A stretch of DNA of 64,000 nucleotides from Campylorhamphus procurvoides (Eukaryota; Chordata; Aves; Passeriformes; Dendrocolaptidae), in contig WBMV01008229.1 in NCBI GenBank assembly GCA_013396655.1, forward strand, positions 80,699 to 144,698. The letters are read 5' to 3'. The position numbers and the translations under genes are program-made. Of the stretch, positions 52,180 through 63,655 are shown one piece after another. The notes under the pieces were generated by a model. It was given only the letters and a program-made list of their open reading frames with translations, was not told the DNA's origin and did no database searches. Numbering within the stretch: the stretch's first letter is position 1; every line of letters starts with the position of its first letter.

Positions 52180-52184
52180 GCAGA

Positions 52185-52685
52185 TGAAGAGGAAGAAGAG
52201 CAGGTGGTATGTGTGGAGGAAGCTCCACCATACAATCAATTGCCAAACAGGAAACATGCTATGCCCTTTTCACTGATGGTTCCTGTTGTATTGTAGGGAC
52301 AAACCAAAAATGGAAAGCAGCCATATAGAGTCCCACATGACAAGTTGCAGAAGCTACTGAAGGAGAAGGTGGGTGAAGTCAGTTTGCAGAGCTCAAAGCT
52401 GTCCGGTTGGCCCTGGACATTGGTGAATGAGAGAAGTGGCCAAGATTTTACTTCTACACTGACTCGTGGATGGTAGCCAATGCGCTGTGGGGGTAGTTAG
52501 ACCAATGTAGGAAAGCAAATTGAAAACACAGAGGGAAACCTTGCATTGCCGATATATGGTAAGACATTGCTGCCTGAGTAGAGAAGCTGATCGTGAGAGT
52601 TTGCTATGTAGATGCATACGTGCCCAAAAATCAAGCCAGTGCGGAACATCGCAACAATGAACAGGCAGACCGAGCTGCATGAGTC
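52185..52685 (+). pseudogene. RNase H domain, broken
   Basis: Catalytic landmarks are visible in broken frames: FTDGS (52268-52282), with the first acidic residue; a TDSWMVANALWG stretch near 52458; and a VDAYVPKNQA stretch near 52605. Stop codons and frameshifts separate them. This domain would remove the RNA strand during reverse transcription. Confidence 0.75.
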
Positions 52686-53092
52686 AAAGTATCACAGATA
52701 GATCTAGGCTGGCTGCATGAGGGAGAGTCGTTCCTGGCTTGATGAGCCCATGATGCCTCAGGCCATCAGGGCAGAGATGCCACCTGTAGATAGGTATGAG
52801 ATGAAGGGGTGAATTTAACCATGGATGTTATTTCTCAGGTTATCCATGACTGTGAGACATGCACTGCCATTAAACAAGCTAAGAGAATGAAGCTGCTGTG
52901 GTATGGTGGACACTGGGATAAGTATATATACGGGGAGGCCTGGCAGGCTGATTACATCACACTGCCGCAGACCTGCCAAGGTAAGCACTATGTGCGCACC
53001 ATGGTGGAAGCAACTGCTGGATGGCTGGAGACACACCCAGTGCCTCATGCCACTGCCCAAAACACCATCCTAGGCCTAGAAAACCAAGTAAT
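52686..53092 (+). pseudogene. Integrase N-terminal and start of core, truncated
   Basis: An HHCC zinc motif is recognisable: AHDASGHQG near 52742 and CETC near 52854. The frame 52809-53123 continues to WQADYITLPQ, which carries the first acidic residue of the catalytic core, and on to ETHPVPHATAQNTILGLE. The rest of the core is absent; sequence changes near 53090 to TTTGGTTTGTTTTAAACTG, which resembles the last bases of the LTR. The 3' half of the provirus therefore seems deleted. Confidence 0.75.
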
Positions 53093-53115
53093 TTGGTTTG
53101 TTTTAAACTGGGAGA

Positions 53116-54350
53116 GTGACTAAGAAAAAAAAAAGTCTTTGAAGCAATTAAAGGACTAAAATGTTACCATTTTATGGCTTGTATGATATAGTCAAAACTG
53201 GTAGTGATCCTGCATTTGTTTGCATTGTCAGATAGCTTTCCAGTATAAGAGAGAACGATGCAGTTGCTGGTTTGGTGGCCAAACTGTTCAAGCTTATATT
53301 TTCCATACAGAGTCCCTACTTTTTTTTTGATTATTTTTAGAAGACCTCAAGAAAATATTTAAGCTACTTTCAGGAAAGATTAAGGCAGTTAAATTGCTTT
53401 CCTTTGGAAGAGGTAGGGCTGTATGTACGTATGGTGAGGGAAGGAGTGTTAACAGCTTTGGCGCTTTGGTGTTCCGTGAAATAAAAATTTGCGAGACTGT
53501 ATATTTTACTCTTTCTGTGAAAATCTCAAACTTCTGTATCACTTTCCAAGCAAATGAAAAATCTTACTGAACCCAAAATTGGAGGAAATGTAGTTTGGAA
53601 ACTCTATTCTTGGAAGATAGCTGTGTCAAACATTGAGGTTCTGGCTCCCCTAAGATGATTTCTCAGACTGCATATAGAATACTGGTTTTGTATAGGATGC
53701 AAGTGAAAACAAGGATATCCTTTTTTTTTTTTTTTTTTTGCTTTTCAAAGGCAATATTGGGGATTACAAGTTTGACTTGCTAGCAAAAGGAAACAAGAAA
53801 CCATCTTGGTATTGCCCCTGAATTCAAAGCTTTTTAGATATACATTTTATTCATGTGACTGGGCTCCATTGCCAGACTGTTTGTCAGGTCTTTATTTCCC
53901 AAATGTATTTTCATCTTTGCTTGAGTGTTCAACAAAGGCTTTGAGGTGTAACCAATTTCCTTGGATAATATGTCATTAAGTGTTGTGTTTTTGCCCATAT
54001 TAGAATCTCATTATTTTTCATGCATATCTTAGGTTTAGGAAGTTACTTTTGCTTCATGAAGTCTCCAAAGGGGTGCCAGTGATAAACTCTTTCCTATGCC
54101 ACAGCAGCTGGGCTTTGTAGACTTATGAATGTTTCATCCTAAAACAAGAGGAGGAGTCACTGCATGACTGGCCAAATACTTAATACTATCTTAGAAAATG
54201 AGTTAGCTTGACATGTGTTTATTGTGGGAGAGCCTCCCCTAGTATTTATTATTAAAGATTGGAATTTAAGTCTGGTTTCTTTGCTGCAGAAAAAAAGAAA
54301 GTCAGTTGCAGGCTTTAGATGAATAAACAAGATTTTTTTCTCCGTTCAGC
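53116..54350 (+). other. PHLPP1 intron 1, nothing recognised
   Basis: Ordinary AT-rich intron with a T19 run at 53721-53739. No exon or repeat family was recognised. Confidence 0.55.
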
Positions 54351-54666
54351 TGTGTCAGATTGCCGCGTTCCGGAGGGAAGAAGGGAAGACGTCCCAGCCG
54401 ATGTGGGGTGAAGGCTAGAACTGATTTATTGAGAGGGCATGGGACTTATATAGGTTTCAGGGAGAAGCTTGGAAAGTGGGAGGAGTTTGGGGACGGAACG
54501 CAGCAAGTAGGGGAAGGGCTAATAGGGAAGGTGGGGAACACAGATGGGGCATGGCTAGCTTCACGTGATGACGCTGGGATTGGCATCACAAGCCAGCCAA
54601 TGAAAAATAGGGAATACACAACCAATGGGAAACCGGTAACCGGGTAACCACCACCAAAAACATACA
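54351..54666 (-). repeat. Solo LTR, antisense, short family
   Basis: In reverse orientation it starts TGTATGTTTTTGGTGGTGG and ends ATCTGACACA. It has CCAAT-type boxes (ATTGG words near 54575-54635), a CTATATAAG TATA box (+ strand 54445-54453) and an AATAAA poly(A) signal (+ strand TTTATT at 54425-54430), in the order expected of U3-R-U5. It is GC-richer than its flanks. No target duplication is clear, so boundaries may be off by a few bases. Confidence 0.75.
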
Positions 54667-57600
54667 GATACAGGGGAATAACTATCTATCTAATACAATA
54701 AATCACTATCTATGCTACAAAACATCTTTTAAAACATGAGCTTCTGAGGTAGTTGTCAGTTTTCTGGTGTTGTTCACTTGCTAGTCAGCTCCATCCACTC
54801 CAGGAAAGGGTCACCTTGGCTATTTTTACAGTCTCTCGGGCAGGGTACTCCCACATCAGATAGGCGATTCTTGGGTTTTATTGCTGCTGGTGTTTCAAAT
54901 TGAGACCTTTCTTTTGTAGCTAAAGAATCTCCTGTAGGGATTTTTAGACTGAAAGTTTTTGGGATTTGGAGGCAAGAGGAGGAATTGTTTTGCTGTCTCA
55001 AATCTTTCAAGCAAATTGAACAGTTCAGGTGCAGAGCAGTTGATTGCAGCCCTCTATAAAACAGGTGGGCCTGGTGAACATGCAGTGTGGTTTTTCTGTG
55101 TTGCTTGAAGTGTAGTACTCAGCAAAACTTGCAGAAGTAACATTCTTTGTACACAAACCTGGGAAAATACTAATGTCTTAACCACAGTGTGAGTGGATGA
55201 CACTTCAGAATGTGACTGCCCAAAATGAACAGATTGCATGGTTCTGGTTTTGTTAAATAATTGTACGGTTTCTCTCTAAGTGTAGCTGCTATAATTTAAA
55301 ACATGGAATAGGATTATTTTGAGATATTAAGTCATGGAATCATGAAAAAGAGAAGGAATGCAGGGAAAAATCACTCCTTTTCAGCTTCTCTGCAGCTCTT
55401 CAGTGAGAAAGAATGGCATTCTGTATCCCTGGGAATTCTTACTAGTGCATGCTCTTGCTAAGCAATCTACAGAATAATGGGGAATTTTTGTAATTGGTAC
55501 CTTTCCTATTTAGGCTTACGAAGACTGGTGTCAGGTTTATAAATTTAGTTGCAAACCCATGTCTGAATGTTCTTAAAGAACTCATTAGTACCACAAGCTG
55601 CTGGAATAGTGGTTTCTCTTGTACAGGATGAAGTTTTGTCAACAATGACATCCTGACTGCTATGCGGAGTCCTTAAGCTATTGTTTTATGAAGGGGGTAA
55701 GAGAAACTTGGATGGGTCTCAGCAAAATCTTCAGCAAGGAGTGGAGAAAATCTGAGAGAACCCCTAATTTGCTCCCTGATGTTAAATTTAAGATCAATTT
55801 TCCTTCCATACCGCATAGCTGCTTCAGCATTTGTTGTGACACAATATGAATACCAGATTTGGCTGAACTTGCTAATGCAACTAAGTCAATATTGGTCAAA
55901 TTCTTAAACTGCTTCTTGATTTTTCTTTTACTTGCTGGGAGGACTGCTGATGCTGAGAAGGAAAAAAACCTTAGTGAGCTGATCAGAGTTGAAAAGTTGA
56001 AAGAATAAGTTTTTCCAGGCCTGAAAATGTTGGACTTAAAAGGATGCTTATACTTGATAGTCCTCTTTCACTTTGTAATTGTATTTCACTTACAGGCAAA
56101 AGAGATGATGAAAAAGTGCTAGAGCTTGCTTGTTCTAACCAAACTGCTTTTGTCCAAAAAGGAAATATGTTAATGTGCTTTCATTTCTGGAACTTTGAAC
56201 TTGTTTAGTAAGGCAGAGGAATGCTGTGAAGGTAGAAGATTATACTGTTTGCTAGTCTTCTTCCAGTTGTATGTGGAGTTTTTCAGACATGATCTTTAAA
56301 CATGGTTTCTTCTCATTGGAGCCACAGAGTTCGTACACAGGCCTTGTGCAGCTAAGATTCTTTTTCCTTATTTCATAGGGCTTTGTTTTGTTTTAATTTT
56401 TTTATATGTCTCTATTCTGCATTCAGCCCAGCCATGGTTTACTGGAACTGATTGTTACATCTCGCTGAAGATAGCAGCTCATAGCAGGTGACAAGGGATG
56501 AGAGAGATCTTTTCTTGCTTTGAATTATTCAGTAGTGGGCTTCCAGCTGGCATTTCTAATACTGCATTTTAATAGAGGCTTCTGTTCTCTGGTAATATAT
56601 CTTGCTTGATTGGTAGACAGATTTTTTAAAGTTATTTTTTCATGAAGTCATGAAATCAGTTAGTAGAAAACCTTCTACATCCTCTTGTAAAAGGCTTGAG
56701 TCTGAATGTTACCTACTTACTCCTCAAGTAATATAGCAGATAGATTTTCATAAAAGTGGCCACTAGCTTTTGACAGGCCCACTTGGAATGGTCACCAGCC
56801 TTCTACGGGGACAGTATGAAATAACTAATATTGGTATTTATTGATGGAGGAATCTCCTCTTCATTGACCCACACCCCTCTTAGAGCAGTTTCCAACTTGC
56901 ATACTGGAGTAGCAAAGCTTCAATGACTTCTACAGAAATCACTCTTAGGAAGCAGTATGCTGATTGCCAATACCTCACTGGCTTTCTGATCAGAGCTGGA
57001 TTGGCTTTTTGGCCAATAGGAGGAGACATATTTCTTGGTGTGTTTTTGCGCTCTTGAGCTCAGAGATGTATCATCACGGGCAATGCTGAGGGGAAGAAAC
57101 AAGCTCCTCCTTTGTAATGCCATCAGCCCTCTGGGAAATTTTCCTGGTTTGTCCATTGTGTCTTGTAGAACAGCTTTTAACAAAGGAAAAGCTTAATATG
57201 CCATATATAAAGGCAAATCAGTATTGGAGCACTGCAGCTGACTTTGTGTGGCTTACTTGCTTAAGAATACCCATAGTTTGACCTCATCTGTTGTAAATAA
57301 CCAACTTTTATATTGGAGAAGTATCAGGAGTCTCAAGTCAAACTGTTTTGTAAGATGATCAGTGCATGAGATGCTGTACTGGTAGCAGATGGGGAAAACA
57401 AAGGTTGACAGTTGTAGCTGGAGGAGTAGGTTGACTTCTGATGTTTCTCTCATAGCAGCTGGGACTCTAGAAAGAAGAAAAACTGTAGTGAAAGGTATGG
57501 AATAGAACAGACAGAAAAGATGAAAGGGAAAATATGCCTAAACATACAAAATGCTGAGAGTTGCCACCTCTTTTTTTTCCCTGTGTTTTTTTAATTTTCC

Positions 57601-58869
57601 ACTACTTGCACTAAGTGTACGCCATTTCCATAGCACAGGAGCCACACAGGCTATGAAAGCAACTGTTACTATTTCAAGGCATTGTTTATTAATACTGTTT
57701 CAATTTAGCTTGGTTTTGTCTTATCTAAATTGCAATATTTTACTTGATGAGTAAAATAGATTAAATTTTTCTTCTCTTTTTCTGGAGACAATGAAAGCAA
57801 ATGTTACTTATGTTCAATTCTGTCACTTCTAGAGGGAAGTAGTCCAGTGTGCACAGCTTTAAATATTTTATGTGATATCCCCTTTAAGCACTTCTTTGTA
57901 GCTGCTTGGCAGAACAGTCTGATGCAGATGAAGAAATCCCAGCATGGAGACTGCAGTTTAAAACAATGCATCCAAAGTCTGCCGCTGAAGGAACTGTTGC
58001 TATTTCTGTCAACAGAGACTTTGCACTTTGTCAGGGTGGTTTACAAAGTCTGATGAGCCACATCAAAGCTATAAATCAGTTGGTAAAAGCTCTAGTGGTA
58101 CATCAATTCTGCAAAGTCTCAACTCAGTCTTATGCAGAGCTTTTGTCAATGTGTATTGGAGTGTCATCTTCAAAGATTGGAAAGCATTTTTTCAATTATA
58201 GCGTACTTCACATTTTTTTAAAAGAAAACTTCATTTTAAATGTGTGGTGTTGTCTGAAGCTAGGCTTTGCTGCTTTGTTTTTCGGTTTCCTGTTTCTCCA
58301 CTACAAGAATTATAGAGGTGCAAGAGCTGCAGAAATAGAATTACATGTAAATTGTCACCAGAAAGAAGCCATGGCTGTCATCGAGTCCTGAAATGCCTGG
58401 GTTTCATCCAATTATTACATAAGTTATACTAAAAATAACACTGTTCCACTCAACACTTGGAAAACTGAAAGGGAAGGATTTTTGTTTCTTGGTGGGGGTA
58501 TGTGCATTGTGATCGTCCACCTTTTGCAGGGAGCATAGAAGATTTTCTGTGCATAAATCAGGCTTGTAATGTGAACAGTTTATTGAGTTTATGCTTTATT
58601 TGTAATAGATGCTAGAGGAGCAGTGACTGCAGTCAAGAGAGTGTCTTTGGAGTTAGCTTCACAGAAACAGTGTTTTATATGCTTAGTTTTTATCAAGCCA
58701 CTTACTGGTTTACTTAAATCACAGCTTTTTTGCAGTTGTTTGTTTCTTGCTTTCTAGAGCTTTCTTTTTAATTAGCTGTGCTTTAGCAAGTCAAGATATC
58801 AATTCGTAAGACAGCAGGAGTAGTAAAACTGTCTAAATGAAGGAGCTGAGGAATGAGGGATGATGAGAT
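54667..58869 (+). other. PHLPP1 intron 1, nothing recognised
   Basis: AT-rich intron with no recognised exon or repeat. A 161-codon open frame at 57906-58391 was considered and not accepted. Confidence 0.55.
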
Positions 58870-59434
58870 TGATGCCTTGAAAGGGCGCAGTAAAAATTCC
58901 AGGCAGTCAGTAAGGAGATAAGATAAATAAGTAAAAGTTTTAATGAGCCAAATACCGGCTCACAGGAATATATTCACGAGAATTCTCCCCCACACAACTA
59001 ATTTACAGGTTTTTTATAGTATTGTCCATCCAATCCCATTTTGCTATTTCCCCCAGTCCTGCCCCCAAACCACCCTCTCCACACCCCCTCAGGAATTGGG
59101 TCTGGGGGTCTCAGGACCCTCTCTTCATCTTTGTTGTCTTCTTCACAGCACGTCAGGTCCTTGGAGGCCTTCCAAAGCTTCGGATTTGGAGGTCCTTCTG
59201 TCCCTGTCTTTATCTTGTGGTTCAGGCTTCATGGTGTTTTTCTGCAATTCTACCTTGAAATACAGACTAAACAGCTTTAAGGAATTCTAAGGGTTGTTAG
59301 GATAGGGGTCATGGGTGTATAAACATTCAGCTACTAAAGTTACATTACTAATACATTAGATCTACAATAATTTCTAATATCTATAAAATTAAAAGAATCA
59401 AAAAATCAAAAACCAAAAAGACCTTGCGGCATCA
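58870..59434 (-). repeat. Solo LTR, antisense, 4-bp target duplication
   Basis: The 565-bp block starts TGATGCC and ends GGCATCA, a perfect 7-bp terminal inverted repeat, and is flanked by AGAT at 58866-58869 and 59435-59438. Reading in reverse, a TATAAAAA box (+ strand 59011-59018) precedes an ATTAAA poly(A) signal (+ strand TTTAAT near 58938) by about 70 bp. A 4-bp duplication is usual for gammaretrovirus-like (class I) elements. Internal open frames are not genes. Confidence 0.8.
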
Positions 59435-59524
59435 AGATCCTGCAACTACCACTGGCTCATTGTGGCCTGAGGCCAGGCTGACTCTTCTTAACTGTCTGAT
59501 GAAGATAATACTTGTCATGGTGGT

Positions 59525-60172
59525 TGTCCTAGTTCAGCAGAAGACACCGGTTATCACTGTGTGGGGGGTGATCAAGGCTGTGTATTCTACACCCTCTATT
59601 CATTCCCCAAGAATAATGGACCATTCACAGCAATTACCCAGGAAGTCGTTAGCACCTCCACACCCAGCCTCCGGGGGTGTGGGTGCTAATGGGCCATCAA
59701 CGGTTCAACAATATCCCATGACTCACAGAGTTAATCACCCATTGTGTGAGTCCCTGCCCTGGGGGAGGGACTGAGTGCTCCCTGAGGGTATATAAACAGG
59801 GCTCAGAAGAACTTGGGCACCTCTTCGTGGGATCAGGAGGAGCAGCAGGACCTCGACAGGAGGAAACCACCACTCTTGAACGGACTACGACCATCACTTC
59901 TGACCAGACCACAGCCATCATCTGCACCAACAAGATTTCTTCACTTCTTTCTGCTTTGGGCTCGGGGGAACCTCGTGGGTCTCAGCACCAGGGCTAACAA
60001 ACCCCTTTGGGCTTGTGCCCCGGGGCACTGAGTTATACTGCTGGGTTTTTGGTGAGTTGAAAGCAGTGTCAGTGTATTTATGGTAATATCTTTCATTAAA
60101 TTGTAACTCTGACTTATAATCTCTCTTGTGGTGGGTCCATTTCTCCTGCTGGTTTACCTCTAAACCAGCACA
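59525..60172 (+). repeat. Solo LTR, sense, 5-bp target duplication
   Basis: The 648-bp block runs from TGTCCTAG to CCAGCACA and is flanked by identical GTGGT at 59520-59524 and 60173-60177. It has a TATATAAA box at 59789-59796 and an ATTAAA poly(A) signal at 60096-60101. The last 26 bp contain a perfect 10-bp inverted repeat. It carries its own promoter and poly(A) signals in the same direction as PHLPP1, so it could in principle act as an alternative promoter or terminator. Confidence 0.88.
60147..60170 (+). other. Perfect 10-bp hairpin at LTR 3' end
   Basis: TGCTGGTTTA and TAAACCAGCA are exact inverted copies separated by CCTC, two bases before the LTR terminus. Confidence 0.9.
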
Positions 60173-60177
60173 GTGGT

Positions 60178-63100
60178 AACATGGTGGTACTTGTTAGCAT
60201 GTGAGACAATTAATGTGGTATTGGAGAAATGAGGTGTTCAGTGCATCTGAAAAAGAACAAGGCAGAGGCTTCTAACTAGAAGATTAAACAATTTTGTCTC
60301 ATTTCCAGAGCAGGACCCCCTGTGTTCTGAGGTTAGTACTTTACACAATTAGACTCTTTCGGAGTTGTAAATGTCTTTTTGAAGAGTGGAAGATACTTCC
60401 AGCCTTACTTTTCTAATCTATCCCTTATGTACTTATGTTAAGTTTTAGCTGACAATTTTAAGAACTTTTGAAGTTAACTACAGTGTGTTAACTACTACTG
60501 AATGTAGCATGTGATTTTTTTAATGAGAGTAATATTTGCAAGTCTAGTAACTTGGTGAAGCTTTGAGCAAGCTCGAGCTCATGAGCTCTCATTGAGTGCA
60601 GTAAGATGGTTGTATAACAGGAGATGACAGCTATAATACATGTGAAAGGAAGGAACTGTATGTGACATGCAAGGCCTGGTGAAAAGAGCTCTACTATTTC
60701 TTCATGTGTTAAGTCTTACTGGCATTCTGTTTCCTTCCAGTTGCTCTCAGTATTGACAGAGTTGATCTAGAACGTCTTTTGAGTGTCTGCTGCTTTGACA
60801 ATTCTCATTACAATGCTCTGACCAGAAATTAAAATGAATATTTTCAAAATTCTTTTTGGGGAAGCAAGTAACTGATGACACTTGTCCATGCCAGCTCCAT
60901 AGTATATTCCTAACATGAGTTCAACTCCTAGGTCCTAAAAAGGCAATTTAATTGTGCCAAGATCTCTTCCTTAGCAAATTCAGAAGGTTGTAGCTGTTGG
61001 GTAAAAATGTTGTTCTCTGAGAAATGGGATTTGTGCTTCCCTTCTGCTCTGGATTTCTCGCAGTGCATTTGGAGCGTGAGTGAGGTCAGAGGGTATAAAA
61101 CCAGTAACTACAAAGTAGTTTCTCTTTGTCTGGCAATTAATTTGTTAGTGGTGTTACACATGAAGATCCAAGTCATGTTCTTCACAAGAACATGGGAGCG
61201 AGCAGTTCAGGGGAGTGGTGCCTTGGTAGAAGTAAGCTGTTTGAGACAGGCTTGTGTTTTGTGTGCACATGTGCCTCGGGTGTTTTTGGTGGTTTTTTTT
61301 TTTTTTTCAGGGTGTAAATTTGCTGCTTGTATTTAGATATCACCTAGCATAGTTGGGTTCTTGTATTATGCTGAGGATTCCTGGGTGTTACAAAGTGAAA
61401 TAAGTACACAGAAACACTTAAAACAGATGGCTTAGATGAGAACAGTTGAGAACAAAGGAGACATCAGCAAAGTGGTGACAGCATGGTGGAGAAGAGCAGT
61501 GAAATATCTTTAATCATACCTTGCTAGCACATGGCGTTTTTTTTTTCTTTTCAAAACCGATCAGAAGGGTTCTGAGCTGGTCTGCAGTGACCCGCTTGAA
61601 GACACTTAATTCTTCAGGATTCTGCCAGTAGAAAGTACATCCTTCTAAGCTCTGTTGACCGTCCTTTCACAGCCACAGCAGTTTTCAAGAGTGGCCTATT
61701 AATGTGAAGAAAATCAATGGAGTTTATTCCCTGTGGCAAAGGGTGTTGTAGCTTCACAAAACCCAGTGCAAAGGTGTGAGATTTCCCTTGAGCTCTTTGC
61801 TTTCTTTTCGATTCCTGGCATTCTTGTGTGCTCTTTACTTGCAAAGTACTTGATATAACAATGGGAAACTGAGCATAAGTTCTATGATAGTAAGGTTAGG
61901 CAATATGCAAATTTTGAATTGTTACCTGGAATATTCTGTGATGGCTGATAGCACCTTCAGCACTAATTGTGTATTGTCTGGGTTATCTGGCTCTGCTGCT
62001 CTGTTTTTCTCTACTTAAGGCTGATTTTCTAATTCAGATTTAAAAACTCAAAAAGGTGTCTGTGTGGGACCCTGCTCCCTTTCAATGTCCTTAATTTGGA
62101 AAAATAGAAGAAAACACTGTTTTGCTGATATCTGGAAGGAACTGGAAGGAATTGGATTTGTTCTTTCAGAATTTCAGTCTGGTTTGAAAGCAGAGGAGAT
62201 ACTGCTATCTTTTGCTTACTGGAGCAAGAACAGAAAGGGCACTGTATGCTGATTAGATAATAAGCTTGATAAGGAGGCTAAGTATTTGAAACTCTAACAA
62301 CACATCTCTGTGTTACCTTGTCTGAAAAGATTGTCATTGGTTTATTTTTTTAAAAAGAAATGAAAGTGGGAAACATTAAGAATGGGTATCAGCTTTGTCT
62401 TTAGGCAGAGTATTAAGTTCAATCTGCGTGTAGGGGGAATAAAAGTCTTGTTGTGTGAAATGAGAATCAGCCATACAGATAGGACACATACCACAGACTC
62501 TTTCCAAATTTCAGAACGACCTCCTGGATAGGTTCCTTTCAGTTGCTTCAAGTGATATCTGCCTACTTTTGCCATTAAAGGTTCTAATGGTGTAGGTTCC
62601 TGAAAGGAAATGTTAGCACAACTCATGGGGTTTCTTTTTCTTCTCAAGTTGTTAGAAGAACCAGATGCTTTGGTGTTTAAACCATTATACTCCAAAGACA
62701 ATGCACTTCTCTATACAGTGAAACTTTTTAGCATCTGTGTTGGAAATTATTGTAACAATTTAACATGTTGCTTTGGTTGATAATGACTTTTATTTAGGTT
62801 GAGTTGTTTTTGAGTTTTTTTTGAGACTCTAGCCTTTGAAGATCTGTAGAGTGGCTGGACTCAACACCACATAGACTTTATATATTTTCAGCTCTCTGCT
62901 GATAAGCAAAGTTCTCTGCCATGAGACTGCAACAACCAATGATCAACTCTGTGGTGAAAGGAACTTCATATGAGCCCGTCTAGCTTCTTGCTTAAGCCTT
63001 ACATGAGGTTTTGTTTGAGAAGACTTTTTGTTATAGAAGAGCTTCTAGCACCCAATCATAATTGCAACACATGTGTGTAAAATGTACTTCTGTCTTCCAC

Positions 63101-63285
63101 AGGGTTATTGAGTGACTTCTAAGCTATTTCACCACTAAGAAAGCACTTATTTTGCTTTTTCTTGTATGCTTTGTATAACATGCATAATTTCAGCTTTCAT
63201 CACTGTATATTGTTATATATTTCCAAGACTGGAAGACAGTTTTTGGATTTTTCATCTAGCATAGAGGAGACTTGAAGACCAAGTT
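60178..63285 (+). other. PHLPP1 intron 1, distal part in window
   Basis: AT-rich intron without recognised exons or repeats. A T15-CAG sequence at 61293-61310 looks like a splice acceptor, but the sequence after it does not encode PHLPP1. It ends at the antisense provirus. Confidence 0.55.
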
Positions 63286-63655
63286 TGATCCCAGCACGAT
63301 CCCCGTTAGCAACCACACACACTCAGTTGCATTGCAAGAACAAGAACGGGAACCTTTATTAAGTTTGATAACACATATTTATACCCCTAAACTCTAACAA
63401 TGGTGGTTCTATTCTTTATCAAGGATTTCATATGTTTGCTACAATATTCTAGATTACTAAACAAAAATACAAAAATAAGAAGGCCTTATTCGCTATTGTA
63501 AAACACCTGCTGTGCTGGCTGTGACTTGTTACTTCTGTGATTTTTCCCAAGGCTTCCTTCCCATGAGAAGGACAATGCTGCTTGTTTCAGCAGCAGGTTT
63601 GCTTGCCTCAGCTACAGGGCCTTTTGCAGGGGAATCCATGTTTTGAACCCCAACA
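63286..63655 (-). repeat. 3' LTR of an antisense provirus
   Basis: In reverse orientation the LTR starts TGTTGGGGTTC right after a polypurine tract. It has a GTATAAATA TATA box (+ strand 63376-63383) and an AATAAA signal (+ strand TTTATT at 63355-63360) only about 16 bp further on, implying a very short R region as in avian alpharetrovirus-type LTRs. The distal edge near 63286 (reverse ...GGGATCA) is estimated. The matching 5' LTR must lie beyond the window, so the target duplication cannot be tested. Confidence 0.75.

Larger units (their letters stand above)
46972..53115 (+). mobile_element. Decayed endogenous retrovirus, sense, with nested LTR
   Basis: Order on the + strand: 5' LTR (46972-47870), primer-binding site (47875), a leader/gag-like stretch without recognised domains, then reverse transcriptase, RNase H and the start of integrase, ending abruptly near 53090. 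A separate solo LTR (51307-52179) interrupts pol. Numerous stops and frameshifts show that it is inactive. The reverse transcriptase has a YIDD active site. The LPQGW...SPTICHGL context and the 5-bp duplication of a related LTR suggest a class III (ERVL-like) element, while the primer-binding site looks Lys-like, so class is uncertain. No env is seen. Confidence 0.85.

Noticed and set aside
57906..58391. 161-codon open frame with a hydrophobic stretch
   Set aside because: Unrecognised, in AT-rich intron, with no acceptor or donor at its edges; long open frames arise by chance in a window this size.
61293..61336. T15-CAG as the splice acceptor of PHLPP1 exon 2
   Set aside because: The sequence after it does not encode the start of the PH domain and soon meets a stop.
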